Position numbers and translations under genes: made by a program. A DNA stretch of 64,000 bases from NCBI GenBank assembly GCA_963771545.1, contig CAVYTX010000002.1:1736001-1800000 (forward strand). Reading direction: 5' to 3'. Shown piece after piece: positions 1-9,422 of this stretch. Positions within the stretch are counted from its first letter, which is position 1. Each line of letters opens with the position of its first letter. The notes beneath the pieces were generated by a model that was not told where the DNA came from, did no database searches, and was given only the letters and a program-made list of their open reading frames with translations. Source of the stretch: CAKZLS01 sp963771545 (lineage in GTDB: Bacteria; Pseudomonadota; Alphaproteobacteria; Rhodospirillales; Defluviicoccaceae).

Positions 1-687
1 TGGTGGCGGGATGACGACGCCACCGGCGTCACGCCGGAGCTGGAGCGGTTGCTCGCCATCAGCGACCAAACCCGCGCGCCGGTGAGCCTAGCCGTGATTC
101 CGAGGGACGCCAATGGCGCGCTGCGCGACCGGTTGACCCGGCACCCGCTCGCGACGGTTCTTCAGCATGGGTGGAGCCACGAAAACCACGCGCCCGCGGA
201 AGACCGCAAGGAGGAATTCGGCCCGCACCGGCCCGAGGACGTGATGATCGAAGAGCTGTCCGAGGGCTGGAGACGCCTCGCGTCCTTCGAACGCGCCCGG
301 CCGGTGCTGGTGGCGCCCTGGAACCGCATGGACCCGAATTTGGTGCCGGCGCTGCCGAAAGCCGGTCTAAAGGCGATCTCGACGCTGGGGCCCCGGGAAT
401 CGGCCGAAGCGGCGCCCGGAGTGCGTCGAACCAACGTCCATGTGGATATCGTCGACTGGGGGGGAACCCGGGGCTTCGTCGGCGAGCACGTGGCGTTGGA
501 CCAGGTCGTCGGCCATCTCGCGGATCGACGCCAGGGCCGGGTGGACGGCGACGAGCCCACCGGCCTGATGACCCATCACCTGTTCCACGACGAGGGATGC
601 TGGTGGTTCGTGGACGAGATCATCCGCCGCACCCGCGCGCACCCCGCCGCCCGATGGCTCGACGCGGAGCAGGCATTCTGGCCATGA
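1..687 (+). CDS. Polysaccharide deacetylase-like protein, 5' end cut by window
   Basis: The frame is open from base 1, where it reads WWRDDDA, an Asp-rich motif seen near the N-terminus of polysaccharide-deacetylase-fold proteins, so the true start lies upstream; a TTG at 49 is only an internal codon. Further on come HGWSHENHAP, resembling the metal-binding His motif of NodB-like deacetylases, and MTHHLFHDEG near the C-terminus. It probably acts on an N-acetylated glycan, but the substrate cannot be read from the sequence. The stop overlaps the next start (ATGA), so it is the first visible gene of a coupled operon that continues into an ABC importer. The family call is moderate. Confidence 0.6.
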   Translation, partial: WWRDDDATGVTPELERLLAISDQTRAPVSLAVIPRDANGALRDRLTRHPLATVLQHGWSHENHAPAEDRKEEFGPHRPEDVMIEELSEGWRRLASFERARPVLVAPWNRMDPNLVPALPKAGLKAISTLGPRESAEAAPGVRRTNVHVDIVDWGGTRGFVGEHVALDQVVGHLADRRQGRVDGDEPTGLMTHHLFHDEGCWWFVDEIIRRTRAHPAARWLDAEQAFWP

Positions 688-1199
688 GCGTCCACTCCTA
701 CCCGCCCGCCGCCGCCCTCGCCGACTTCGCCCGCGCCGGCGCCGGGCTGTTCCTCGCCGCCGTCCCGTTGGTGGTGACGGACACGATCCCCGTCGTGACC
801 GCGGTACTGGCGGTCCTTGTTTTCGTATTCGCCGTTTACGCGCTGCGCGCGGCAAGCCGGCAGTTCACCCGGGTGGAGATCGACGAAGACGGCGTCCGCG
901 CGCGCGGCCCGACGACCCATACCGTCCCGTGGCGGACTCTCAGGCGCGTCAAGCTCTCGTACTACTCCACCCGCCGCGATCGCACGGGCGGGTGGTTGCA
1001 ATTGACCATCGCCGGCGACGCGGAAACCCTGACGGTCGATTCCCGCATCGCGGGTTTCGAGAGTCTCGCGGAACGCGCGGTCATCGCCGCGCGAAAGAAA
1101 GGCCTCAAACTTGACCCCACGACCCTGTACAACTTCCATTCTCTCGGACTTCCGACGAACGAGGTTGAAGGGATGGAAGCGGTGGAGGACCGGCGGTGA
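684..1199 (+). CDS. Small membrane protein with PH-like cytoplasmic domain, unknown function
   Basis: About 171 aa. The ATG at 684 overlaps the deacetylase stop by four bases, which fixes the start although the frame is open further upstream. Residues of roughly 20-55 form one long hydrophobic stretch or a hairpin of two membrane helices (AGLFLAAVPLVV, then TAVLAVLVFVFAVYAL). The rest is soluble and has the look of a bacterial PH/YdbT-like beta domain (FTRVEIDEDGVRARG, then a VPWRTLRRVKLSYY strand pair). The stop overlaps the following ABC ATPase start. I do not recognise a named family; the coupling suggests a role linked to the deacetylase or the importer. Confidence 0.6.
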   Translation: MSVHSYPPAAALADFARAGAGLFLAAVPLVVTDTIPVVTAVLAVLVFVFAVYALRAASRQFTRVEIDEDGVRARGPTTHTVPWRTLRRVKLSYYSTRRDRTGGWLQLTIAGDAETLTVDSRIAGFESLAERAVIAARKKGLKLDPTTLYNFHSLGLPTNEVEGMEAVEDRR

Positions 1200-3091
1200 G
1201 CGACCTGCTCCAAGTGCGGGATCTCCGCGTGGAATTCAATACCCAGGCAGGCATCGTAAAGGCGGTGGATGGCGTCTCGTTCCGCTTGCGTCCCGGCTCG
1301 TCGGTGGCGCTGGTGGGCGAGTCCGGCTCGGGAAAGTCGGTGACCGCCCAGGCGATCATGGGGCTGCTGCCGCGCACCGCGCGCATCACCAGCGGCGAAA
1401 TCCTGCTGGCGGATTCGGAGACCCCCAGCCAAACCCAAGATCTCGCGACGATCGATCCCGACAGCCGAACGTTCCGGGCGGTGCGCGGCAATCGCATCTC
1501 GATGATTTTTCAGGAACCCATGACATCGCTTTCGCCGCTGCATACCGTCGGAGATCAGGTCAGCGAGGCCCTGTTTCTCCACCGCGCCATCAGCGCCAAG
1601 GAAGGGTACGAGTTGACCGTCGACATGCTGCGGCTGGTGGGGTTCCCCAATCCGGCGCGCGCTTACCAAACCTACCCATTCGAGTTGTCGGGCGGACTGC
1701 GCCAGCGGGCGATGATCGCCATGGCGCTGGTTTGCCGTCCGGCGCTGCTGATCGCCGACGAGCCGAGCACGGCTCTCGACGTCACCATCCAAGCGCAGAT
1801 CCTCAAGCTGGTCCAGGACCTGCAGGCCGAATTGGGCATGGCGCTGCTGCTCATCACCCACGACCTCGGCGTCGTCGCCAATGTGGCGGAAGAGGTGGTC
1901 GTCATGCATCGCGGCGAGGTGATGGAAAGCGGCATGTTGCGCGACCTGTTCGGCGATCCCCGGCACCCCTACCTTCGCGCTCTGCTGCGCGCGGTTCCTC
2001 ATTTCGACATGAAACCCGGCGAGCGATTGATACCGGTCCGCGAAATCGAACACCAGACGGGTCACCTCCTGACCCCGAGGAAGGAAGGCGTGGCGCCGCC
2101 GTCGGAGGCGGAAATGCCGTTGCTGGAGGTTCGCAACCTCAATAAGAGCTTCACCACGCGCCAACGTTCCGGGTTCTTTCGCACTTCGAACGCGGAAGCC
2201 GTCAAGGCCGTGGACGACGTGAACTTCCGGGTCGAACGGGGCAGCTGTCTCGGATTGGTGGGCGAAAGCGGGTGCGGAAAGACGACGGTCAGCAAGATGA
2301 TCATGCGCGCCGTGGAGGCCGATTCCGGCCATGTCTTTTACAACGACAACGGCCGCCGGGTCGATCTGCTCAGCCTCGACAACCGCGAACTGGTCCGGTT
2401 TCGCCGCCGAATCCAGTACGTTTTTCAGGACCCGTTCAGCTCGTTGAACCCGCGGATGACCGTGTTCGATATCCTCAGCGAACCGTTGGTCATTCACGGG
2501 GTGGGCGATGCCGGCTATCGCCGCGAGATGGTCGTCGAATTATTGCACCTGGTGGGGTTGGATCCGCGCCACCTCAACCGTTATCCACACAGCTTTTCGG
2601 GCGGCCAACGCCAGCGGGTGGGCATCGCCCGGTCGTTGGCGCTCAGACCCGAACTTCTCATCTGCGACGAGCCGGTTTCCGCCCTCGACGTCTCGGTGCA
2701 GGCGCAAATCCTTAATTTGTTGAAGGATTTGCAGTCGGAATTGGGGCTGACCTACCTGTTCATATCCCATAATCTGGCGGTTATCGATTATATGGCCGAT
2801 CGCATCGCGGTGATGTGCGCCGGCCAACTGGTGGAAGAGGCCCCGCGGGAAATGCTGTTCAAGAACCCGGTCCATCCGTACACCAACGCCCTGCTCGCGG
2901 CGGTGCCTTACCCCGATCCCGACCGCCGGCTCGATTTCGCCGCCTTGATGGATGGACGCGCGTCGATACCCGGCGCTTGGCCGCCACCGTTCAATTCGGA
3001 TGGCGCCGGGCCGCCGCCATTGTACGATCTTGGCGGTGGGCATTTCGTGCGGGCCCATTCGGTGCCGTCGGTAAACGGGGAGATCGTTTGA
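1196..3091 (+). CDS. Dipeptide/oligopeptide-type ABC transporter, fused double ATP-binding protein
   Basis: 631 aa, GTG start overlapping the previous stop (GTGA). Two complete ABC ATPase halves are joined in one chain, as in YejF/GsiA. The first half has Walker A GESGSGKS at about residue 41, signature LSGGLRQR and Walker B LLIADEPSTALD. The second half has GESGCGKT, FSGGQRQR and LLICDEPVSALD. A C-terminal oligopeptide-transporter extension follows each half (NPVHPYTNALLAAVP). It would energise uptake of a peptide or similar solute through the two permeases encoded downstream. The stop TGA shares its last base with the ATG of the binding-protein gene. All catalytic motifs look intact. Confidence 0.93.
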   Translation: MSDLLQVRDLRVEFNTQAGIVKAVDGVSFRLRPGSSVALVGESGSGKSVTAQAIMGLLPRTARITSGEILLADSETPSQTQDLATIDPDSRTFRAVRGNRISMIFQEPMTSLSPLHTVGDQVSEALFLHRAISAKEGYELTVDMLRLVGFPNPARAYQTYPFELSGGLRQRAMIAMALVCRPALLIADEPSTALDVTIQAQILKLVQDLQAELGMALLLITHDLGVVANVAEEVVVMHRGEVMESGMLRDLFGDPRHPYLRALLRAVPHFDMKPGERLIPVREIEHQTGHLLTPRKEGVAPPSEAEMPLLEVRNLNKSFTTRQRSGFFRTSNAEAVKAVDDVNFRVERGSCLGLVGESGCGKTTVSKMIMRAVEADSGHVFYNDNGRRVDLLSLDNRELVRFRRRIQYVFQDPFSSLNPRMTVFDILSEPLVIHGVGDAGYRREMVVELLHLVGLDPRHLNRYPHSFSGGQRQRVGIARSLALRPELLICDEPVSALDVSVQAQILNLLKDLQSELGLTYLFISHNLAVIDYMADRIAVMCAGQLVEEAPREMLFKNPVHPYTNALLAAVPYPDPDRRLDFAALMDGRASIPGAWPPPFNSDGAGPPPLYDLGGGHFVRAHSVPSVNGEIV

Positions 3092-4990
3092 TGATACGCC
3101 TTATGCTCGCCATGGCCTGCGCGATGATCGTCGCCATCCCGCCGTTGCCGGCCTCGGCCTACACGCAGGCGCCGATCCTGGCCGAAAAAGTCGCCGCCGG
3201 CGCTCTGCCGCCCGTGGACCACCGTTTGCCGGAAACGCCACGGCAGATGAAGTTTGACCGGCCGGAACAGGAGGTTGGCCAATACGGCGGGACCCTGAAG
3301 ATGCTCATGGGGCGGCCGAACGATACGCGGATGATGGTCGTGTATGGCTACACCCGCCTGGTCGGATACGACACGGAGTGGAACCTGGTTCCGGATGTCC
3401 TGGAAAGCGTCGACGTGGAGGACGGCCGTGTTTTCACGCTTCATCTTCGCAAGGGCCACAAATGGTCGGACGGCCACCCGTTCACGTCGGAGGATTTTCG
3501 CTATTTCTGGGAAGACGTCCAAAACAACGAGGAGTTGTCGCAAGGATTTCCGCGGTATCTTAAGGTCGACGGAAAGCCGCCTGTTTTTGAAGTCATCGAC
3601 GAAACCACCGTCCGCTACACCTGGGAGAAACCCAATCCATTCTTTCTGCCCACGCTGGCCGGAGCGCGGCCGGAATACATCTTCACGCCGGCGCACTATA
3701 TGAAGCAGTTTCATGCAAGCCACACCGACACCGAAACACTCAAGTCCCGGATCGAGGCGGAAGGTCAACGGGACTGGATCTCGCTGCATTTCCGGTTGGG
3801 CCACCAGTATGACAACGACAATCCGGACCTGCCGACGTTGCAGCCTTGGGTGTTGGTCACCGAACCGCCCTCGACTCGCTTCGTGTTCAACCGCAACCCG
3901 TATTTCCACCGCGTGGACCCGAAAGGCCAGCAGCTCCCATACCTCGAACTCGGTGGCGTTCTCCATCGTCAACACCAAGCTGATCCCGGCGAAGGCGGCC
4001 TCCGGCGAAACCGATCTACAGGCCCGCAACCTCAGCTTCGAGAACTATACCGTGCTCAAGCAAGGAGCGGAGCGGAATAACTACCAGGTTTATTTGTGGC
4101 GCTCGGGACGGGGATCGCAGCTTGCCCTGCTTCCCAACCAGAATGCCCTGGATCCGGAGTGGCGCAAGCTCATCCGCGACACAAACTTCCGCCGCGCCTT
4201 GTCGCTGGCCATGAATCGCGATGAAATCAATCAAGTGATCTACTACGGTCTGGCCAGTCCCGGCAACGATACCATCCTGCCGGAAAGCCCTCTTTTCAAA
4301 CCCGAATACGCCGAACTTTGGGCGGAGTACGATGTCGACCGGGCCAACAAACTGCTTGACGGACTCGGGCTGACGGAGCGAACGGGCGACGGCATCCGGT
4401 TGCTCCCCGACGGCCGTCCCATGGATCTCATCGTCGAAACCGCGGGCGAAGATCCGACGCAAGTGGACATTTTGCAGCTCATTGCCGACCAGTGGAGAAA
4501 GATCGGCATCCGGATGCATATCAAACCGGAACAGCGCGAAGTTCTGCGCAATCGCGTCTTTGTCGGCTCCACGGCGATGTCGGTCTGGACGGGCCTGGAA
4601 AACGGCCTGCCCAGCGCGGACACCTCTCCGCAGGAACTGGCGCCGACCATCCAGCACCAGCTCTATTGGCCGAAGTGGGGTCAATCCCATGAAACCGGGG
4701 GCCTTGCCGGGGAAACGCCGGACACGGAAGCGGTCAAGGAACTGGCGCGGTTGAATGACGCCTGGGAACAGGCGACCGATACCGAAGCCAGAGCGGTGAT
4801 CTGGGGCAAGATGCTCCAGATCCGGGCCGACGAAGTGTTCACCATCGGCACCGTGCGCGGCGTCCCCCAGCCCGTGGTGGTCGCCAACAGCCTGCACAAC
4901 GTTCCGAAGGAGGGGATCTATAACTGGGAGCCCGGAGCCTATTTCGGCGTTTACAACCCGGATACGTTCTGGTTCGACGAGAGCCACTGA
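3091..4990 (+). pseudogene. ABC transporter periplasmic substrate-binding protein (SBP_bac_5), frameshifted
   Basis: The start ATG at 3091 gives a signal peptide (MIRLMLAMACAMIVAIPPLPASA). The first part reads as a peptide/nickel-type binding protein (LRKGHKWSDGHPFTSEDFRYFW, FNRNPYFHRVDPKG) up to PYLEL near 3947; the remainder continues one frame over (VAFSIVNTKL, YYGLASPGNDTILP). Removing one A from GAACTCGG at 3946-3947 restores PYLDSVAFSIV and a continuous product of about 632 aa. The gene lies between the ATPase and the permeases, so it should supply the importer. As written it is broken, but a single-base assembly error is quite possible because the rest shows no decay. Confidence 0.85.
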
Positions 4991-5027
4991 TACGCTTGAA
5001 AACCGACCGAATGATCGACGCTGCCCG

Positions 5028-6026
5028 ATGCTGACCTATTTGAGCCGACGACTGCTGACGATGATCCTGACGCTGCTCGCGGTTAGCGCACTGGTGTTCA
5101 TCATCATTCAGCTGCCGCCCGGCGATTACCTGTCCAGTTTTATCGCCGAACTGCAAAGCCAGGGCGAGCTGGTCCCGCAGGAGAAAATCGATTTTCTGCG
5201 TCACCGTTACGGTCTGGATCGTTCCATGGTGGAACAGTATTTCCTGTGGCTGTCCGGGCTGATCCAGGGCGATCTCGGCTACTCGTTCGAATATAACATG
5301 CCGGTGAGCGCCGTCGTCGGGGACCGGCTGTTCCTGACCCTGGTGCTGAATTTCACCACCATCGTTTTCATCTATGTCGTTTCCTTTCCCATCGGCGTTT
5401 ATTCTGCGACCCACCAATACAGTTGGGGCGATCACGGGTTGACCTTCCTCGGCCTGCTTGGGCTGGCCACGCCCAACTTCCTTCTGGCGCTGATCTTGAT
5501 GTATCTGGCCAACGTGGTCTTCGGCACATCGATCGGCACGCTGATGGACGATCAGTACGTCAACGCGCCGTGGTCGTTCGGCAAGGCCATGTCCGTGCTC
5601 GAGCATCTTTGGATACCGGTGGTCGTGATCGGCACCTCCGGCACGGCCGGCATGATCCGGCGGCTGCGCGCCAATCTTCTCGATGAATTGCAGAAGCAGT
5701 ACGTGATCACCGGGCGGGCAAAAGGCCTGCCGCCGCGCCGGCTTCTGTGGAAATACCCGCTCAGAATGGCGCTCAACCCGTTCATCGCCGACATCGGCAA
5801 TCTGCTCCCGCAAGTGGTTTCGGGCTCGGTCATCGTTTCGGCGGTCATGTCGTTGCAGACGACGGGCCCCATGCTGCTGCGGTCCCTTCAGAGCCAGGAT
5901 ATGTACCTCGCCGGGTCGTTCCTCATGTTCCTGGCGGTGCTCACGGTCGTGGGCATGTTTCTCTCGGACATTCTGCTGGCCATGCTGGATCCGCGGATCC
6001 GGTTGCATGGATCGGCCATGCAATGA
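5028..6026 (+). CDS. ABC transporter permease, DppB type
   Basis: 332 aa inner-membrane permease of the DppB/OppB kind: an N-terminal membrane segment (LLTMILTLLAVSALVFIIIQ), then the PGDY motif and a periplasmic loop, then about five further helices. The cytoplasmic coupling loop is visible as LQKQYVITGRAKGLPPRRLLWKYPLRMALNP, which carries the EAA-like contact with the ATPase. It follows the binding protein by 37 bp and overlaps the next permease start by four bases. It forms the importer channel with that gene. The substrate is unknown; similar operons are annotated for peptides or opines. Confidence 0.9.
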   Translation: MLTYLSRRLLTMILTLLAVSALVFIIIQLPPGDYLSSFIAELQSQGELVPQEKIDFLRHRYGLDRSMVEQYFLWLSGLIQGDLGYSFEYNMPVSAVVGDRLFLTLVLNFTTIVFIYVVSFPIGVYSATHQYSWGDHGLTFLGLLGLATPNFLLALILMYLANVVFGTSIGTLMDDQYVNAPWSFGKAMSVLEHLWIPVVVIGTSGTAGMIRRLRANLLDELQKQYVITGRAKGLPPRRLLWKYPLRMALNPFIADIGNLLPQVVSGSVIVSAVMSLQTTGPMLLRSLQSQDMYLAGSFLMFLAVLTVVGMFLSDILLAMLDPRIRLHGSAMQ

Positions 6027-7177
6027 GCGATCGGCTTCCCCACTTCGTCTCCACCGCCCCCTTCGATACGTCGGAAGCGGAAAAACTGACGCCGGAACAA
6101 GAGCGGTATTATCTCGCGTCTCAGTGGATGATGATGTGGTGGCGGTTCAAGCGTCACAAGATCGCGGTGGTGGCGGGAGTCATTCTGCTGGCGTCGTATA
6201 TGTCCATTATCATCACGGAGTTCTTGGCGCCTTACGCCCTTGATACGCGGCACAACAAGTTTATCTTCGCTCCGCCGCAGATGGTTCGCCTGTTCCACGA
6301 GGGGGAGTTCGTGGGCCCGTTCGTGTACGGCGTGCGCTTCCAGCTCAATATGGAGACCTTGCAGCGTGAATACGTGACCGATCGATCGGACGTCCAGCGC
6401 CTCCGGTTTTTCTGCCTCGGCGATCCATACAAGTTCTGGGGACAGATCCCCGGCCGCCTCCATCTCGTCTGTCCGGCGGAGGGCGGCACTTTGTTTCTGC
6501 TCGGCACCGATCGGCTGGGCCGCGACATGGCGTCGCGCCTGCTCTACGGCGGGCGCATATCGCTCACCGTGGGTCTTGTGGGAATTACCATCAGTTTCGT
6601 GCTCGGCATTACCATCGGCGGCATCGCCGGCTACTTTGGCGGCTGGGTGGACAACATCATCCAGCGGCTCATCGAAATCCTACGCTCGCTGCCCGAGTTG
6701 CCGTTGTGGATGGCGCTCTCGGCGGCGCTGCCGGTGACCTGGAGCCCGATCCTGGTCTACCTTGGCATTACCGTCATCCTCGGACTTCTCGACTGGCCAG
6801 GCCTGGCACGCGCCGTCCGATCGAAACTGCTGTCGCTGCGAGAAGAAGATTTCTGCGCCGCGGCGCGGCTGATGGGCGCCCGCCCCCGGCGCATTATCGG
6901 CCGGCACCTACTGCCCAATTTCATGAGCCATCTCATTGCGTCGGCGACGTTGTCCATCCCGTCGATGATCCTGGGCGAGACGGCGCTCAGCTTCCTCGGC
7001 CTCGGGCTCAGACCGCCGATCACGAGCTGGGGCGTGTTGCTGATCGAGGCCCAGAACATCGAGGCGGTGGCGCTTTATCCTTGGCTTCTGATGCCCATGC
7101 TTCCGGTGGTGGTCACGGTGTTGGCGTTCAATTTCCTGGGTGACGGCATGCGTGACGCCGCCGACCCCTACGAGTAA
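6023..7177 (+). CDS. ABC transporter permease, DppC type
   Basis: 384 aa from the ATG at 6023, which overlaps the DppB-type stop. After a hydrophilic N-terminus and one membrane helix (IAVVAGVILLASYMSIIITEFLAP) there is an unusually long periplasmic insert of about 110 residues before the conserved LGTDRLGRDMASRLLYGGRISLTVG entry to the transport domain. The coupling loop is LREEDFCAAARLMGARPRRIIGRHLLPN and the C-terminus ends FLGDGMRDAADPYE, both typical of DppC/OppC. This is the last transporter gene of the operon that begins upstream of base 1. Confidence 0.9.
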   Translation: MSDRLPHFVSTAPFDTSEAEKLTPEQERYYLASQWMMMWWRFKRHKIAVVAGVILLASYMSIIITEFLAPYALDTRHNKFIFAPPQMVRLFHEGEFVGPFVYGVRFQLNMETLQREYVTDRSDVQRLRFFCLGDPYKFWGQIPGRLHLVCPAEGGTLFLLGTDRLGRDMASRLLYGGRISLTVGLVGITISFVLGITIGGIAGYFGGWVDNIIQRLIEILRSLPELPLWMALSAALPVTWSPILVYLGITVILGLLDWPGLARAVRSKLLSLREEDFCAAARLMGARPRRIIGRHLLPNFMSHLIASATLSIPSMILGETALSFLGLGLRPPITSWGVLLIEAQNIEAVALYPWLLMPMLPVVVTVLAFNFLGDGMRDAADPYE

Positions 7178-7182
7178 GGATC

Positions 7183-7852
7183 ATGAACAAACCGGCGCAT
7201 CAACGAGAATTGCTTCGCTATGTTGGAGATCTTTCGCACAAGGACGCCCGGCTGCTCGCCGGACTCGTCCGGGAAGCGAGCCGTCCGGCTGCTCGCCGGA
7301 CTCGTCCGGGAAGCGAGCCGTGTCCTTGAATACGGCGTGGGCGCCTCCACCCAGATTTTCGCCCAGGCCGCCGCCCCGGGCGTGGAGATCCACAGCCTGG
7401 ACACCGAGGACTACTGGATCCTCCATCGCACCCGCGTGCTTCTCGACGAGTTGGCGCCGGGCCATGGCGTGCGCCTGCGCCGCTTCGAACGGTTTACGGA
7501 GCTGGACGATCTTGTCGACGGCTCGTTCGACCTTATCTTTGACGATGGTCACGAGGACATGCGACTGGAGTTTGGACTGGCGTCATGGCGGTGGTTGAGA
7601 ATGGGCGGCAGGTTTGTCCTTCACGATACGCGCCGCCGCGGCGACGTCGGCAACGTTCTCTTTCTCGCGGCGCGGTTTTTCCGCGAGATCGAGCGGATCG
7701 ATCTTAATCCGGCGGGAAGCAACCTGAGTATCCTCCACAAATGCGCGCCCAAACCCTACGTCGACTGGAACAAACGGGAAGACCGCGCGGGATGGCAAAT
7801 CGGTGACGAGGATCTCGACGCGACGGTAAGGCGCCTTCGAGAAGGCAGGTAA
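7183..7852 (+). pseudogene. Class I SAM methyltransferase-like gene disrupted by a 37-bp tandem duplication
   Basis: From the ATG at 7183 the frame reads MNKPAHQRELLRYVGDLSHKDARLLAGLVREASR, and then must skip one copy of a 37-bp direct repeat (7248-7284, 7285-7321) to continue as VLEYGVGASTQIFAQ, the SAM-binding glycine motif, then FDLIFDDGHEDM and RFVLHDTRRRGDVGNV. Because 37 is not a multiple of three, the duplication shifts the frame. An ORF from the ATG at 7220 runs through both copies and could give a 210-aa protein with a different N-terminus. The repaired protein would have about 210 aa. Its methyl acceptor is unknown. Confidence 0.75.
7248..7321. repeat. 37-bp perfect tandem duplication
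   Basis: Bases 7248-7284 are repeated identically at 7285-7321; the flanking bases differ, so the unit is exactly 37 bp. The unit starts CCGGCTGCTCGCCGG and ends GCGAGCCGT. It lies inside the methyltransferase gene and shifts its frame by one base. Confidence 0.95.
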
Positions 7853-7858
7853 ACAGGC

Positions 7859-8542
7859 ATGACTCAGATCAAGCAGTTGTCGATACGGACGTTTCGCGGG
7901 GCGTTGGCCGTCGCCGCTACCGTGATGATTTCCCTCACCGTGCCGACGTCTCTTGGCGCGGCCGAAATCCTGAGCGTCGAAGAAGAAGCGTTGCAGCCGG
8001 ATCAACATTTCGGCATCGATCGTCCGGGCCGCCTCGCCAAAGAGGATGCAACGGTCATCTATGACACCATTGCGGGTCATATGGCGGAAAGGTACGCCAT
8101 ATCGGAAGAACCGGTTGCATCCAAATACCAAGGTTGGCGGCGCTATAACGTCGCGCCCTACCTGTCGGCGACCCACGGCAACCGGTACGTCAACAACTAC
8201 GCCAATCCCATCGCCGCAAAGGCCGGCTACGGCGAGAGGGTTCCGGGGATCGAAATGCCGCCCGGCGCCGTGCTGGCCAAGGACAGCTTCACCTTCACCG
8301 ACGACCGCGCGTTGTTCGGCGGCGCCCTGTTCGTCATGGAGAAGCTGGCCAAGGGAAAGAGCCCGGCAACCGCCGACTGGCGGTATCTGATGATTCTACC
8401 CGACGGCAGCGTGTTCGCCGATAGCGCTGGAGACCTCCCCATAACGGCCGGCTTCTGCCATACCTGCCATGAGCAGGTCAAGGAGTTCGATCACCTGTTC
8501 TACGTCCCCGAGGAGTACCGGCGGCCCGAAACGGGCCAATAG
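7859..8542 (+). CDS. Cytochrome P460-like c-type heme protein
   Basis: 227 aa, ATG six bases after the preceding stop. Residues 1-37 form a signal peptide (hydrophobic ALAVAATVMISLTVPTSLGAA). The body has the P460-fold signature WRRYNVAPYLSATHGNRYVNNYAN, and the heme-attachment motif CHTCH lies at about 200-204, followed by EQVKEFDHLFYVPEEYR. It is therefore an exported c-type heme protein. Classic cytochrome P460 oxidises hydroxylamine or NO through a Lys-heme cross-link; whether this member does so cannot be judged from sequence alone. It converges with the minus-strand methyltransferase four bases downstream. Confidence 0.8.
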   Translation: MTQIKQLSIRTFRGALAVAATVMISLTVPTSLGAAEILSVEEEALQPDQHFGIDRPGRLAKEDATVIYDTIAGHMAERYAISEEPVASKYQGWRRYNVAPYLSATHGNRYVNNYANPIAAKAGYGERVPGIEMPPGAVLAKDSFTFTDDRALFGGALFVMEKLAKGKSPATADWRYLMILPDGSVFADSAGDLPITAGFCHTCHEQVKEFDHLFYVPEEYRRPETGQ

Positions 8543-8546
8543 GAGA

Positions 8547-9422
8547 TCACGCCTTCTCGAGCCAAAGGCTTGAATCCAGGCCGTCCGGGACCCACCCAAG
8601 GCGTGGCATGACTCCCTTGGAAACGACATCGGCCATGCGGGTGCCGACATATCGGCTCGACCACAGGACCCGCCATCCGCCTCCTTGCAGCAACGCGGCG
8701 ACGCCCAACTGCTCATTGTAACCACGCCACGCCCACGCCGCCGGATAGCCGTCTGGCAGAAAGACGTCGTGAATGTGCACCCGAACGCGCCTGGGCATTG
8801 ACGGCAACACGCGGTTGAACAGGAAATCCACGTCGGTTCCGGGCATCAGAATATGGCTGGAGTCGATACTGAGGATGTCGCCTCCGGCGAGCGCCGAGAG
8901 TGGTTCCGGGCCCGCGTTCTGAACCGTCCGTCCAATCACGTCCACCCCCAGCCCGCCTATGTCGGCGCGTGGCGCCGGATCGATGGTGGTGATCGATGTG
9001 GATAGATCGCCGTCGGTCACGGCCCGGGCGTAGAACCGGGTGGAGTGCCCCGATCCGACCTCCACCAATCGGGCGGGCGGCGCTCGGCGCACGATGACAT
9101 AGGCGGCGGCGGCATCGAGCGAGGGGAACCATTGCTGGTTCCAGCGTGGAGCCGGGGGCGGCTCGTTGCCGATGGCCTCGAGGGACGACGACAACGCCTC
9201 GATGTCGGCGATGAAGTCCAGAAAGGCCGGCTCCCGCGCCTTGAACACGGCTTCCACGGCCGCGTAGGCCGTGCGGCTGACATGCCCGGAGATCGCGCCG
9301 GCATAGCGATAGGGAATGAAGAACCCGCGCGGCTTCAAACCCAAAACCGTCGGCAGTCCCAGCCGCAGACGCCTGCGGCCGCCGCGCGAGAACAAGCCGG
9401 CCCAAGTCGGCGGCCGGCTCAT
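8547..9422 (-). CDS. Class I SAM-dependent methyltransferase, unknown acceptor
   Basis: 291 aa. The start ATG at 9422 overlaps the hypX stop (ATGA), so it is translated as the last gene of the hypX operon. The SAM-binding motif is ARLVEVGSGHSTRFYARAV, followed by ITTIDPAPR and an acidic GGDILSIDSSHI loop; VRVHIHDVFLPDGYP near the C-terminal side resembles the metal or catalytic site of Methyltransf_24 proteins. The N-terminus is basic and may be membrane-proximal. Nothing in the sequence indicates the substrate. Confidence 0.75.
   Translation of the reverse strand: MSRPPTWAGLFSRGGRRRLRLGLPTVLGLKPRGFFIPYRYAGAISGHVSRTAYAAVEAVFKAREPAFLDFIADIEALSSSLEAIGNEPPPAPRWNQQWFPSLDAAAAYVIVRRAPPARLVEVGSGHSTRFYARAVTDGDLSTSITTIDPAPRADIGGLGVDVIGRTVQNAGPEPLSALAGGDILSIDSSHILMPGTDVDFLFNRVLPSMPRRVRVHIHDVFLPDGYPAAWAWRGYNEQLGVAALLQGGGWRVLWSSRYVGTRMADVVSKGVMPRLGWVPDGLDSSLWLEKA

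Noticed and set aside
962..2497. 511-codon minus-strand open frame across the ABC ATPase
   Set aside because: It is antisense to a fully conserved ATPase, has no ribosome site or family pattern, and is typical of GC-rich shadow frames.
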